Of a DNA stretch of 64,000 bases, positions 16,955-25,981 are shown one piece after another. Location of the stretch: positions 348,071-412,070 of the forward strand of contig SEFZ01000004.1 in the NCBI GenBank assembly GCA_004173185.1. Direction: 5' to 3'. The translations under genes and the position numbers were made by a program. The notes below the pieces were generated by a model. It was not told where the DNA came from, searched no databases, and worked only from the letters and a program-made list of their open reading frames with translations. The DNA is from Sphingomonadales bacterium (GTDB taxonomy: Bacteria; Pseudomonadota; Alphaproteobacteria; Sphingomonadales; Sphingomonadaceae). How positions within the stretch are numbered: position 1 is the first letter of the stretch; every line of letters starts with the position of its first letter.

Positions 16955-19900
16955 CTAGAAGCTCTTGCGGAGCGAAAAACCGACGATGCGCGGATCAAGG
17001 GTGAAGATGTTGGTCGTCAGGCCCGTATCGTCCGAGTTGGTGAACGCGTCCGTGATCGGCGTTTTGTTGAAGACGTTCTTCACATAAAGTTGCGCGGTAA
17101 AGCCGCTCTCGGGCCGCCTGAGCGTGACCGAGAGGTTGGCGTTATCCCATGCGCGCAGGCGATCATATTCGGTGTTATAAATGCGAGTCCAACTGGCGGA
17201 CTGGCGATAATAGTCGCCCCGCAGCGTCAGTTCCCACGGTCCGATCGGCACCATATGCTCAGCGCCAAAGTTAAACGTGAAGCGCGGCGCGTTGGGCAGT
17301 TCATGGCCCGAAATATCCGTCTCAAAACCGCGCGCGAAATTCGGCGCGCCGCTGCTTCCATCGGCGATGTTCAGGCCGATTTTAGTCGGGTCATAGGGAC
17401 GCATCGGATCATAGGTAAAGCCGAAGAACGAATGGAGATTTAGACCGCCAGCCGTCTCTGGGATGAAGTCGCCAACGCGGTTGCTACCCGGGCAAAGCCC
17501 TGTGAGACCGAAGAATCCAAATGTGCCATAATTTGCATGCGAAGTGATGCGATCGGCCAGCACCTTTGGTGCAATGCAGTTCGACGGCGTCTGGACCCAG
17601 GGGCGGAGGACCACCCAATCCGGGTTGCCGGCCGTACGGTTCATGACGTCGATCGACCCCTGACCATTGCCAAGCCGGGTCCGCAACAGCCCGACATTGC
17701 TATCGAACCGCCAGCGGCGGCTCGGCCGCCAAGCGGCCTCGAACTCAAGACCATAGGATTTCGCGTCGAAATTCTCGTTGTACGCAATGCGGTCGACAAT
17801 CTGCGAAACCTGATAATCTTTGTAATCGTAATAAAAGGCCGTGGCGTTGAACGTCATCCGCCCGTTCGCAAAGCTGTTCTTGATGCCCAGTTCGAAGGCG
17901 TTGACATATTCCGGCCGGAAGGTTTCTTCGAGTGGCTGGTAGCGCACCATCGCCGGATTGATATCAACGCGCGGTGGGTTGGTGCCCCCGCCCTTATATC
18001 CATGCGACGCTGACAGGTAAACGAGCGTATCGTCTGTGAAGGAGAGATTGGGTTTCCAGTCAACGACCGCGCGACCAGTGAACTCGCCCCATTTTTGAAG
18101 AATATTTGGCGCCGCCGGATAGCCGCTATTAACCTTGCCACCGGTCGAAGCTCCTGGAATTCCAACGCCCTGGGTCCCGCCCGCTAAAAGTAGCTGCGAT
18201 GGAATCTGCGTCGAATTTTTTCTGTCGTCCGTATACCGCCCGCCCAGCGTGATCTTTAGGTCATCGGACGCCTGCCAATATAGCTCACCAAACAACGCTT
18301 TGGACGTGCTCTTGACGCCATTCTTGCTCAGAAAATAATTGTGACCTTGGTCGTTTACAGACGTGAGTGGATTGGGATCGACGTAGATACACTCCACGCC
18401 CTCAAAGCCCAACGGACAGTCTCTAGGAGAAGCCAAGGAGGTTACAGGATGGATGACCGCATATAGATATTGAGCAACCATCGTGAACATATTGTTGAAT
18501 ACATAATATTTGTCGTTCGTTTTAAAGCTCAGGTAATTTGCGCCAATATTGAAATTCACTGATCCGGAAAAATCCGATTGAATTCGGAATTCTTGGTACC
18601 ATTGTTCATTTTCAGAAATACTGAGATCAACAGCAAGACCACGATCGGAACAGCCCAACTGTGGGTCACAGAATTTTCCTCCAGGCGTTACTCCAGGGTA
18701 GAGGCTGGTATCAATCGCAACGCCTCGAAGGGTGCTGACACCTGGAAAATCCGATGCGTTAAAGATAGGGCCAGTATCGACGCGATTAAAATCCTGCGTT
18801 GAGTAATAGCTGTCCTTCGTAAACGTAGTTTGACTCACCAATTTTATGCCGTCTACCGGCTCAAATTCTAGATTTGCTTGAAACAGGTTATTTTTGGCGC
18901 GGAATTTTGGATCGTAAACCGTCGAAATTTCACGAAGATTTTTCGTTATAGTTACATTTCCCCATGGGTCTTGTTGCTTGATCGCGTATATCGGGTTGCG
19001 GGTTCTTGGTGGGATCAACTCATATCCGGCCACAACGTACGCCACCGCGTTGTAATAAGCTAATGTATAGCCGCTGGGGGCTTGATACATATTGTCGCCA
19101 TACAATGATGTCGGCAAGCAGCCTTGGCTAAACCGATATCGACTGAACTGAGAACCGCTGTTTCCAGGAGTGCCGAGGGATTCCGGAGGATCGTCCCGGT
19201 TGCACAATTGTTTGCCGGTGCGTGAGCGATCGTCATTTTCGTTGAAATGCTGCCACACCGCATTGACGCGGAACCGGTCGCTCGGCTCCCACGCGAGGGT
19301 CGCGCGGGTCGTATAAAGGTCGCGGCCGTTCACCCGCCTACCGGTGACCGTATTATAGTCAAAGCCGTCGCGATTGGTCCATTGCCCCGCGACGCGGATG
19401 CCCAGCGTATCGGTGATCGGCACGTTGAGCATGCCCGTCGCGCGCATCGTCTTGTAGTTTCCGACCTCGATCTTCGCATCCATGCCGAAATCAGGCTTGG
19501 GCAGCGCCGGAATCATGTTGACCACGCCCGCCGTCGTATTGCGGCCATAGAGCGTTCCCTGTGGCCCGCGCAGCACTTCGACGCGCTCAAGGTCCAGAAA
19601 TTCGCTCTCGAACAGGCGGTTACGCGTCAGCGGTGCGTTGTTGAAGCTGACGGCGACAGCAGGATCGGACGAAGCCGACGTCGCCTTGGTCCCCACGCCG
19701 CGGATCGAGAAATTGTACGTGCTGAAATTGTTCTTCGAGAAGTTCACGTTCGGTACGGCGCGCAGCAGTTCCGAACCCCCCTCGATCTTGCGATCATCCA
19801 TCGCCTTGGCCGACAGGGCGGTGATCGCCACCGGCACGTCGATGATCTTCTCTTCGCGCTTCTGCGCCGTCACGATGATCTCTTCATCCTGTGACGCAAC

Positions 19901-20290
19901 GGCGCCAGGATCGCTCGCAACTGGAACGTCCTGGACCGGAAGCGATATCCGGCTGGTGGCCGGCGCGGCGACGATGGTGATGATGCCCTTGCCATCCGGA
20001 TTGCCTCGCGCAATCAGGCCGGTGCCCGCCAGCAGCGCCTGCAGCCCGACGGCTACCGATTGCTGCCCGCGCACGGCATTGGTGCGCTTGCCGCGCACCG
20101 CGACGCCATTCGCGACAATCTGCAAGCCAGCCTGCTTGGCGAAGGCGGGAATGCCCATTTCTGCAGATTGAGCGGGAAGATCGAAATGCCGGGTGCGCTC
20201 GGCTCCAGCCTGTGCCGGACTAACGATCGCGACTGCGGCAATGCCTGCCAACATATGCGCACGCACGAGTGATCCGCGAAATGATCGCAT
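16955..20290 (-). CDS. TonB-dependent transducer-type receptor with STN domain
   Basis: A 1111-residue outer-membrane receptor. Signal peptide at residues 1-28, then an STN domain (about 33-105, starting HFDLPAQSAEMGIPAFAKQ), TonB-box and plug (EEIIVTAQKREEKIIDVPV; VEVLRGPQGTLYGRNTTAG), and a barrel ending in Phe. An STN domain signals to a FecR-type protein, and fecR and fecI homologues lie directly upstream on the same strand. The ATG at 20290 has GGGGGAGG before it. It is long for the family. Bases 18150-19200 (about residues 365-710) are visibly AT-richer than both flanks, suggesting a recombined segment in surface loops. Ligand unknown; iron-siderophore or polysaccharide are both possible. 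Confidence 0.92.
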   Translation of the reverse strand: MRSFRGSLVRAHMLAGIAAVAIVSPAQAGAERTRHFDLPAQSAEMGIPAFAKQAGLQIVANGVAVRGKRTNAVRGQQSVAVGLQALLAGTGLIARGNPDGKGIITIVAAPATSRISLPVQDVPVASDPGAVASQDEEIIVTAQKREEKIIDVPVAITALSAKAMDDRKIEGGSELLRAVPNVNFSKNNFSTYNFSIRGVGTKATSASSDPAVAVSFNNAPLTRNRLFESEFLDLERVEVLRGPQGTLYGRNTTAGVVNMIPALPKPDFGMDAKIEVGNYKTMRATGMLNVPITDTLGIRVAGQWTNRDGFDYNTVTGRRVNGRDLYTTRATLAWEPSDRFRVNAVWQHFNENDDRSRTGKQLCNRDDPPESLGTPGNSGSQFSRYRFSQGCLPTSLYGDNMYQAPSGYTLAYYNAVAYVVAGYELIPPRTRNPIYAIKQQDPWGNVTITKNLREISTVYDPKFRAKNNLFQANLEFEPVDGIKLVSQTTFTKDSYYSTQDFNRVDTGPIFNASDFPGVSTLRGVAIDTSLYPGVTPGGKFCDPQLGCSDRGLAVDLSISENEQWYQEFRIQSDFSGSVNFNIGANYLSFKTNDKYYVFNNMFTMVAQYLYAVIHPVTSLASPRDCPLGFEGVECIYVDPNPLTSVNDQGHNYFLSKNGVKSTSKALFGELYWQASDDLKITLGGRYTDDRKNSTQIPSQLLLAGGTQGVGIPGASTGGKVNSGYPAAPNILQKWGEFTGRAVVDWKPNLSFTDDTLVYLSASHGYKGGGTNPPRVDINPAMVRYQPLEETFRPEYVNAFELGIKNSFANGRMTFNATAFYYDYKDYQVSQIVDRIAYNENFDAKSYGLEFEAAWRPSRRWRFDSNVGLLRTRLGNGQGSIDVMNRTAGNPDWVVLRPWVQTPSNCIAPKVLADRITSHANYGTFGFFGLTGLCPGSNRVGDFIPETAGGLNLHSFFGFTYDPMRPYDPTKIGLNIADGSSGAPNFARGFETDISGHELPNAPRFTFNFGAEHMVPIGPWELTLRGDYYRQSASWTRIYNTEYDRLRAWDNANLSVTLRRPESGFTAQLYVKNVFNKTPITDAFTNSDDTGLTTNIFTLDPRIVGFSLRKSF

Positions 20291-20396
20291 CCCCTATCCT
20301 CCCCCAATGTCCCCGGAGCGCTTTGTGCGTCTCCTGTAAATACTAGATGCTCGGGCCATCCTTTTCCGATGACAGATCCGTGAAAAAACTGGCCGG

Positions 20397-21344
20397 TTAG
20401 ATGCCTCCGGCGAGCAGGCGAATGGTGTCGCCATCCATCTCGATCCGCGCACCCGCGATTGCCGTAACGGCATTTGCGAAAGCTGTGGGATCGTCGGCGC
20501 GGAAATAGCCGACGATCGGCGTGCGCCCGAGCATGGGATCGACAATGACGATCTTGTTGCGGTTATAGCGATTAAGCTCGTCGACCGCATAGGATAGCGG
20601 CTCGCCCTTGAGCGCCAGCTCGCCGCTGCGCCAAGCCAGCGCGCGCTCGATCTCTGGCGCTCCGTCTATTGCGGCGACCGCCGATGCATCGGTCGCCACG
20701 AAACTGCGCTGACCTTGTTTGACACGAACCGGCTTGTGCTGATCGCCCAGCCGCCAGACCTCCACCGTGCCCTCGGTCACCAGAACGTCGATGCCGTCGG
20801 CGTGACGGCGCACCGAAAAGGCCGTGCCCACCGCGCGGACGCGCACATCGCCTGCCTCGACGACAAAGGGTCGGTTCGCGTCAGGCGCGACTTCAAACCA
20901 GACTTCGCCGCTCGAAAGCTGAATCTCGCGGCGCTGCGGCTGTATCGATACCCTGATCAGGCTGTCGGTGTTTACCGTCGCGGTCGATCCATCGACAAGC
21001 GGAATGCGTCGGATCTCACCGACCGCCGTGGAATAGGTTTCGCGCGCGGTGGAAAGGTTTACCGCGAGCACGCCGGCCAACGCAGCGGCGATACCGAACC
21101 CACCCCCGGCGAGAATGCGGCGGCGGGTAAGTCGGGTTTTGGGCGCGTGAACGGAGGGAGCGGCTTCGGCTCCCGGTTCGTGACCTACATAAGCAAGCAC
21201 CGCCTCGGCACGGAACAGCGCGCCCGCGCGCCGCGCATCGGCGTCGAGCCATGCGTCGAGTTCGCTTTGCTCCCCATCCGTCAGGGTGCGGCCATCGCGC
21301 AGGACCGCCCAGCGCGCCGCTGCATCATTGTCTCGTTCAACCAT
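20397..21344 (-). CDS. FecR-family anti-sigma / sigma regulator
   Basis: A 315-residue single-pass inner-membrane protein. Residues 1-70 form the cytoplasmic DUF4880-like sigma-binding part (RWAVLRDGRTLTDGEQSEL). A membrane helix lies at about 78-96 after RLTRRR, and the periplasmic FecR domain follows (GEIRRIPLVDGSTATVNTDS, then GEVWFEVAPDANRPF, then VRAVGTAFSVR). It relays ligand binding by the STN receptor to the sigma factor. It overlaps the sigma gene by 8 bp and sits 106 bp before the receptor, the classic fecI-fecR-fecA order. It looks complete. Confidence 0.93.
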   Translation of the reverse strand: MVERDNDAAARWAVLRDGRTLTDGEQSELDAWLDADARRAGALFRAEAVLAYVGHEPGAEAAPSVHAPKTRLTRRRILAGGGFGIAAALAGVLAVNLSTARETYSTAVGEIRRIPLVDGSTATVNTDSLIRVSIQPQRREIQLSSGEVWFEVAPDANRPFVVEAGDVRVRAVGTAFSVRRHADGIDVLVTEGTVEVWRLGDQHKPVRVKQGQRSFVATDASAVAAIDGAPEIERALAWRSGELALKGEPLSYAVDELNRYNRNKIVIVDPMLGRTPIVGYFRADDPTAFANAVTAIAGARIEMDGDTIRLLAGGI

Positions 21345-21924
21345 CTGCTCGTCCGTTCATCACTTCGCGGGAAGGCGCTTCGCGCTCCTCATCAGCAATC
21401 GCCCGCATGATTATCTTCAATCCGCGTATCGCCTGCTGCTCGATCGTATGTTCGGGCAGGTCGAGCCGCGCTGCGATCTCCCGCTGCGGCAGGCCCTGAA
21501 CCCTGCGTAGTTCGAAAATCTCCCGGCACCGGTCTGGCAGCGCCGCGATCAGGCGCCGAACGCGGTCGAGCTCGCGCTTGGCCCCGACATCGCGTTCCGG
21601 ATCCGGCGCATCATCCTCCAGCGTCAGCAAGTGCAGCTCGGTAAGGCTGTCGATGCGGACCAGCCGCTCGCGGCGCAGTTTCTGGAGCAGGACGCTGCGC
21701 GCGGTGGTGAACAAATAGGCGCGGCCGTTGCGGATGTGCGCTACGCTCTCCAGCCGGGACAGGCTGAGATAGGCGTCCTGGATAATGTCATCGACCTGAT
21801 CGGCCGAAGACACCATGCGCAGCAAGCGCGCACGCAACGCCGCTTCGTGCGGAACCACATGCCGCGCGACCCAAGCCAGCCTCTCATCGCGATCCCGTCC
21901 CAACCCGGCTCCCTCATCCCGCAT
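21337..21924 (-). CDS. ECF sigma factor, FecI-like
   Basis: A 195-residue extracytoplasmic-function sigma factor. Sigma region 2 (ADQVDDIIQDAYLSL, about residues 40-55) and region 4 with its HTH (LPQREIAARLDLPEHTIEQ, near 155) are present. It would direct RNA polymerase to the receptor gene when FecR is signalled. The ATG at 21924 has no strong ribosome site. The fecR start lies inside its 3' end, indicating co-translation. No auxiliary C-terminal domain. Confidence 0.92.
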   Translation of the reverse strand: MRDEGAGLGRDRDERLAWVARHVVPHEAALRARLLRMVSSADQVDDIIQDAYLSLSRLESVAHIRNGRAYLFTTARSVLLQKLRRERLVRIDSLTELHLLTLEDDAPDPERDVGAKRELDRVRRLIAALPDRCREIFELRRVQGLPQREIAARLDLPEHTIEQQAIRGLKIIMRAIADEEREAPSREVMNGRADG

Positions 21925-22502
21925 AAGCTGCTGCTACCATAGATGCACGACGGCGGGGTTTCCGATGGCGGGAAGGTGATTTCCTTTCAAACGGGCCGTC
22001 TTTTGCTTGGATCGAAAGGCAGCTTCTAGCGCTTGGCCCGCGCAGGCCTATTGAGTGGATTGCAGACCGGCTTCAAAGCCGCCCATTCGGTGAGCCTCCA
22101 GGGGCAGATTTCAGTATGCTCAGCTGGAATAGGTGCATCCTCGAAATCGACGCCCAGATAGCGGACGGCGTTCTCGATCTTGGTGCCCCGACGACGCAGG
22201 GGTAACGACCGTCCAGAAGGGTGCCACTGACAAGCCCACGTATTAAGCGGTGCCGCTGCGGCTGGTCATACTCCCCAACCAAGCCTTGGCGACAGCCTTG
22301 CCGCCACCGCCGCCGCCCGTCGAGTGCCTTAGCAAGCGGCTGCCGGCTGGCGGCGGGGTAATAGGCTGGAGCCATGTCGGCGAGACCGCCAATATCACTG
22401 CCCGGCGCGGCTCTCTACTTCCAGGGTATTATAGGTACGGCATCCTTGCTCAACCCAGGCGCGATTGAACCACAGCCTTCCGGTTGGATTTGGGGCTTCA
22501 GC
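21925..22502. other. Gene-poor region with recombinase debris
   Basis: Apart from the tyrosine-recombinase tail at 22026-22196, no supported gene is present. Frames between 22200 and 22500 are short and composition is uneven, as expected of decayed mobile DNA. The sigma-factor promoter should lie within 21925-22025 but no clear core elements could be picked out. Confidence 0.55.
22026..22196 (-). pseudogene. C-terminal remnant of a tyrosine recombinase
   Basis: On the minus strand this reads GTKIENAVRYLGVDFEDA, then HTEICPW, ending in a TAG at 22026-22028. Tyrosine integrases of transposons and genomic islands commonly end with a GHTKIENTVRYLGV-type segment containing the catalytic Tyr, here the Tyr of VRYLG. 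Upstream the frame is lost within about 10 codons, and the catalytic Arg and His boxes are absent, so this is debris. The identification comes from memory of the motif, not a search. Confidence 0.65.
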
Positions 22503-23003
22503 CTATCGTCCAGGCCGGATTCGAAGCTGGGCTGACTGCGATATGGCCTGGGTCGCGCATCGTTCGTCGTTGAGGGAGCCGCCTGCGCCGGCCACCCCAA
22601 CCGCACCGATTGTCTCGCCATTCAACACGATTGGAACCCCGCCGCCCAGCAGCAGCAATTCAGGTACGCTGGTCAGATTGCGGGAAGTCGGATCCGAAGC
22701 GGCGCGCTCCGCCAGCACGCGGGTGGCAGTCTTGGTCGATAATGCCGTGAAGGCCTTGCGCTGTGCAGCGATGGTGTTGTGCGGCCCCACGTCGTCACCG
22801 CGCTGGAGCGCGATAAGATTGCCGCCGCGATCGACGACCGCGACGACGGCAGACTGACCGATCGCGCGGCAGGCAGCAATCGTCGCAGAGGCCAGTTCAT
22901 TGGCCAGCGGCAATGAAACCGTCGTCTGCCGGTGCTGGGCAGCTGTCGGCGGCGCCGCGCTCAAAAGCGCAGCCGCGAGCCATAAGGTCGTTCCTGAAGA
23001 CAT
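22503..23003 (-). CDS. Secreted HbpS/GlcG-family (DUF336) protein
   Basis: A 166-residue protein with a signal peptide ending PTAAQ at about residue 22 and one HbpS/GlcG domain (VAVVDRGGNLIALQRGDDVGPHNTIAAQRKA; then LLLLGGGVPIV and IGAVGVAGA). Related proteins bind haem or act as small periplasmic factors beside oxidative pathways; function is mostly unknown. The start ATG 23003 is preferred because GTGGAG precedes it by 9 bases; a GTG 15 bp upstream lies in that ribosome site. It follows the HIU hydrolase gene on the same strand by 24 bp, so the two form an operon. Confidence 0.85.
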   Translation of the reverse strand: MSSGTTLWLAAALLSAAPPTAAQHRQTTVSLPLANELASATIAACRAIGQSAVVAVVDRGGNLIALQRGDDVGPHNTIAAQRKAFTALSTKTATRVLAERAASDPTSRNLTSVPELLLLGGGVPIVLNGETIGAVGVAGAGGSLNDERCATQAISQSAQLRIRPGR

Positions 23004-23027
23004 AGCGATCAACTCCACGCCGCGCGC

Positions 23028-23423
23028 CTAGTTGCCGCGATAGGTGGAGTAGCCGAACGGGCTCACCACGACCGGCACATGATAGTGGCTGGACGCATCC
23101 TGCACCCGGAAGGTGACGGCGATTTCGGGGAAGAACGGCTTGGAAGCCGCGTCCGGATATGCCGACATATCGAATTCCAGGCGGTAATCGCCCGCGGTGA
23201 ACTTTGCAGCATCGCCGAAGCTGCGAACCCGTCCGTTGCTGTCGGTATGCGCGCTGCCCACGCGCTGCCACTGGCCGTCGGCGCTGCGCTTGGAGAGCGT
23301 GACCGGCACATTCTGTCCGCCAATGCCGCGTGCAAGGTCGAGGATGTGAGTCGAAATTTCGGTCGCGTTTACAGGTGCTGCAATGATGGTCAGCAGCGAG
23401 GCCAAGCCCACGAGAATCTTCAT
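23028..23423 (-). CDS. Secreted 5-hydroxyisourate hydrolase / transthyretin-like protein
   Basis: A 131-residue transthyretin-fold protein. Residues 1-20 are a signal peptide (ending PVNA). STHILDLARG holds the N-terminal catalytic His, GRVRSF the Arg, SHYHVPV the second His, and the C-terminus is YRGN where the family signature is YRGS. The enzyme hydrolyses 5-hydroxyisourate in urate degradation. Export to the periplasm is known in some bacteria. No uricase or OHCU decarboxylase is seen in the window, so a complete urate route is not shown. It is first in a two-gene operon and divergent from a LysR gene. Confidence 0.9.
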   Translation of the reverse strand: MKILVGLASLLTIIAAPVNATEISTHILDLARGIGGQNVPVTLSKRSADGQWQRVGSAHTDSNGRVRSFGDAAKFTAGDYRLEFDMSAYPDAASKPFFPEIAVTFRVQDASSHYHVPVVVSPFGYSTYRGN

Positions 23424-23484
23424 TTTCTACTCCATTTACCGTGCTTGGAGGGGAGATGCGTACGGCCATGATGATTTTCAAACG

Positions 23485-23515
23485 CGATATTCAGATGAGA
23501 GTTATTGAGATATCG
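23485..23515. promoter_or_regulatory. Candidate LysR operator
   Basis: Inverted arms CGATAT (23485-23490) and ATATCG (23510-23515) lie 19 bp apart, just before the preferred start of the LysR gene and about 60 bp upstream of the divergent HIU hydrolase start. The layout suits a LysR-type site, but six-base arms can occur by chance. Confidence 0.35.
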
Positions 23516-23524
23516 AATGATGCC

Positions 23525-24388
23525 ATGTTTGATCCACGCCTGCTACGGACCCTTGTCGCTGTCGTGGAAAGCGGCAGTTTCACCCATGCCGCGGCCCGGC
23601 TTCATTCGACGCAATCGACCGTCAGTCAGCATCTGAGCAGGCTCGAAAATGCAGTAGCGCAGCAATTGATCGACCGCACCGCGCGACCCGTGGTTGCCAC
23701 TGCAGCGGGAGAAAGGCTGTTGGGATATGCACGCCGGATTCTCGCGTTGCAGGATGAAGCGCTGCAATCGCTGCGCGACGCGAAGCGAACTGCGGCACTG
23801 CGGATCGGCCTGCCCGATGATGTGATTACCATCGCGATGAGCCGCCGGCTGGCGAGCTTTGTAACTGGTAACGGCGATGTTCGGCTTGATGTCACGACCG
23901 GCCTGAGCCGCGATATATTGAGGCGGTTTCGAGCCGGCGAACTGGACATCGCCGTGGTCAAGGAGTCCGCCCCAGGGCCAGGCGCGCGCGCCAGCTTGCC
24001 CGAACCGCTGGCGTGGTTCGGAAGCGCGGAGCCAGGCTATGCAGCGCCCGACCCGCTTCCGCTCGTCGCCTTTCCGCCGGGCGGGCTATACCGCGATCTG
24101 ATGATCGGGCGGCTCGAGCAGGAGGGACGCAACTGGCATATCGCCGTTACGGGCAACAGCCTCAGCAGTGTGCTGACCGCGGTCGAGGCAGGGATTGGCG
24201 TTTCGGTGCTGCCGGTGAGTGCGGTTCAAGGCCGCCTTGTTCGGCCATTTCGGGAGTTTGGTCGCGAGGGGCAGATGTCGATCTCGATCTACGCGTGGGA
24301 GGGCGATGGCCCCATCGGGGAACTGATCGAGGGCATGATCAAGCAATTGGGCGAGGACCGGCGAGGGACTGCCACGGACGGACCCTGA
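23525..24388 (+). CDS. LysR-family transcriptional regulator
   Basis: A 287-residue regulator from the chosen start. The N-terminal winged HTH is clear (FDPRLLRTLVAVVESGSF, then TQSTVSQHLSRLE) and the effector-binding domain follows. ATG 23525 is preferred because it gives the canonical LysR N-terminus; in-frame ATG codons at 23456, 23468 and 23495 would add 10-23 residues of atypical sequence, and the AGGGGAG before 23456 is too close to it. Divergent from the HIU hydrolase and HbpS-like pair, which it probably controls. The inducer is unknown. Confidence 0.88.
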   Translation: MFDPRLLRTLVAVVESGSFTHAAARLHSTQSTVSQHLSRLENAVAQQLIDRTARPVVATAAGERLLGYARRILALQDEALQSLRDAKRTAALRIGLPDDVITIAMSRRLASFVTGNGDVRLDVTTGLSRDILRRFRAGELDIAVVKESAPGPGARASLPEPLAWFGSAEPGYAAPDPLPLVAFPPGGLYRDLMIGRLEQEGRNWHIAVTGNSLSSVLTAVEAGIGVSVLPVSAVQGRLVRPFREFGREGQMSISIYAWEGDGPIGELIEGMIKQLGEDRRGTATDGP

Positions 24389-24502
24389 TCTCCCCTCGGA
24401 TCCCCGGTTCGCGTCGTCTTCGTCGGGAGCCTCTCCAGCCGCCCGCCCGTCTGGCGCATCATGACACCCGCTTCGATGCGTTTGGTCCTCCTTGCTTGCC
24501 AG

Positions 24503-25756
24503 TCAGGCGTAGCGGTCGAGGCCCAAGCCGGCGATGTCGATTTGGGGCCGTTCGCCCGAGATGATGGACGCGATCACGGCCGCCGATCCGCAGGCCATCG
24601 TCCATCCCAGGGTACCGTGGCCCGTGTTGAGGTACAGGTTGGAGACGGGCGTGCGTCCGATGATCGGCGGGCCGTCCGGCGTCATCGGGCGAAGCCCTGA
24701 CCAGAAGCCGGTCACCTCCGTGCGGGCCGCTGCGGGGAACAGGTCGTTGAGGCAGTGGAGCAGGGTGGCTTCGCGGCGCTTCGGCAGCGAGTGGTCGTAG
24801 CCGGAGATCTCGGCCATGCCACCGACCCGGATGCGGTCGCCCAGCCGCGTGATTGCGATCTTGTAGGTCTCGTCCAGCAACGTCGAGACGGGCGCGCGCG
24901 CGGGATCGGCGATCGGAACGGTGATCGAATAGCCTTTTACGGGATACACGGGGAGGCGGACCCCCAGCGCACGCGTCAAAATCGGCGAATGGCTGCCCAG
25001 CGCGAGCAGATAGGCGTCCCCGGTGATGATGCCCCGGTCGGTCCGGACGCCCGTGACCTTCCCGCCCGACGTCTCGATCGCTTCGATCGAGGTGTCGTAG
25101 CGAAATTCTACGCCCGTTCTTGCGAGGTGCTCCGCCAGACGCGTGGTGAACTTATGGCAGTCGCCGGTCTCGTCGTTCGGGAGCCGCAGGCCGCCCTCGA
25201 AACGGTCCATCGATGCAGCGAGTCCGGGTTCGGCCTGGACGCAGCCCTGCCGGTCAAGCAGCTCGAACGGCACGTCATACGAGCGAAGGACGGCCATGTC
25301 CTTCGCGCTACCATCGATCTGCGCGCGCGTACGGAAGAGCTGGAGCGTCCCGAGCGAGCGTTGGTCATAGTCGATGCCAAGCTCGGTCCGCAGCGACATG
25401 AGTTCGTCGCGGCTGAACTCGGCCAGCTTCACCATGCGGCTCTTGTTCAGCGCGTATCTGGCCTCTGTGCAGTTCCGCAGCATGGCGGCGAGCCAGCGCA
25501 CCATGGCGAGGTCTATCTTGGGCCGAAGGATCAGCGGAGCGTGGCGCATGAGCAGCCATCGTATCGCCTTTGCGGGTATGCCGGGGGCAGCCCAGGGCGA
25601 CGCATAGCCCGGCGACACTTCTCCGGCATTGGCGAAGCTCGTCTCGAGCGCTGCTCCGCTTTGGCGGTCGACCACGACGACCTCATGGCCCGCGCGTTGC
25701 AAATAATGGGCTGCGGTGATGCCGACAACGCCAGCTCCGAGAACGACTATCCGCAT
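24503..25756 (-). CDS. dadA: D-amino-acid dehydrogenase small subunit
   Basis: A 417-residue FAD protein. [20 protein letters not shown] at the N-terminus is the dinucleotide-binding fold; [22 protein letters not shown] is the hallmark of DadA. It oxidises D-amino acids, chiefly D-alanine, to the keto acid and ammonia, passing electrons to the respiratory chain at the inner membrane. No alanine racemase (dadX) lies next to it. It is divergent from an Lrp-family regulator, the usual control for dadA, across a 225-bp gap with two palindromes. Confidence 0.93.
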   Translation of the reverse strand: MRIVVLGAGVVGITAAHYLQRAGHEVVVVDRQSGAALETSFANAGEVSPGYASPWAAPGIPAKAIRWLLMRHAPLILRPKIDLAMVRWLAAMLRNCTEARYALNKSRMVKLAEFSRDELMSLRTELGIDYDQRSLGTLQLFRTRAQIDGSAKDMAVLRSYDVPFELLDRQGCVQAEPGLAASMDRFEGGLRLPNDETGDCHKFTTRLAEHLARTGVEFRYDTSIEAIETSGGKVTGVRTDRGIITGDAYLLALGSHSPILTRALGVRLPVYPVKGYSITVPIADPARAPVSTLLDETYKIAITRLGDRIRVGGMAEISGYDHSLPKRREATLLHCLNDLFPAAARTEVTGFWSGLRPMTPDGPPIIGRTPVSNLYLNTGHGTLGWTMACGSAAVIASIISGERPQIDIAGLGLDRYA

Positions 25757-25813
25757 CGTGAGTCTCCTGGCATCGTGACGTCGCTTTTGGCGCAGGCGCG
25801 CGCATGTCGGGCG

Positions 25814-25829
25814 CTGAGACCGGTCTCAG
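25814..25829. promoter_or_regulatory. 16-bp perfect palindrome in dadA-lrp gap
   Basis: CTGAGACCGGTCTCAG is an exact 16-bp palindrome about 58 bp upstream of the dadA start and 150 bp from the regulator start. It is a good candidate operator for the divergent Lrp-family protein. Confidence 0.5.
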
Positions 25830-25929
25830 GCGAACTCCAACATGTCATATACCGCAACTTGGCCATCGGCTCTCCCCACCGCATGATGCAGGCGATCGAT
25901 GCGGATTTGTGACCGAATCTGCGGCAGAA

Positions 25930-25944
25930 CCTGCTAATTGCAGG
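25930..25944. promoter_or_regulatory. Lrp-like site near the regulator start
   Basis: CCTGCTAATTGCAGG has 5-bp inverted arms around an AATT core, resembling the loose Lrp/AsnC consensus of short arms flanking an AT centre. It lies 38 bp before the regulator GTG, consistent with autoregulation. Confidence 0.45.
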
Positions 25945-25981
25945 TCCGGGCGACAGTTTCTGCGACCCGGTGGAGGAAAAC

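Noticed and set aside
19247..19894. Long plus-strand open frame opposite the FecA-like receptor
   Set aside because: Antisense shadow typical of GC-rich coding sequence; no motifs. The same applies to the long frames opposite other genes, such as 46108-48825.
23456..23524. Upstream ATG starts for the LysR regulator
   Set aside because: They add residues that do not look like a LysR N-terminus, and the nearby AGGGGAG is too close to ATG 23456.
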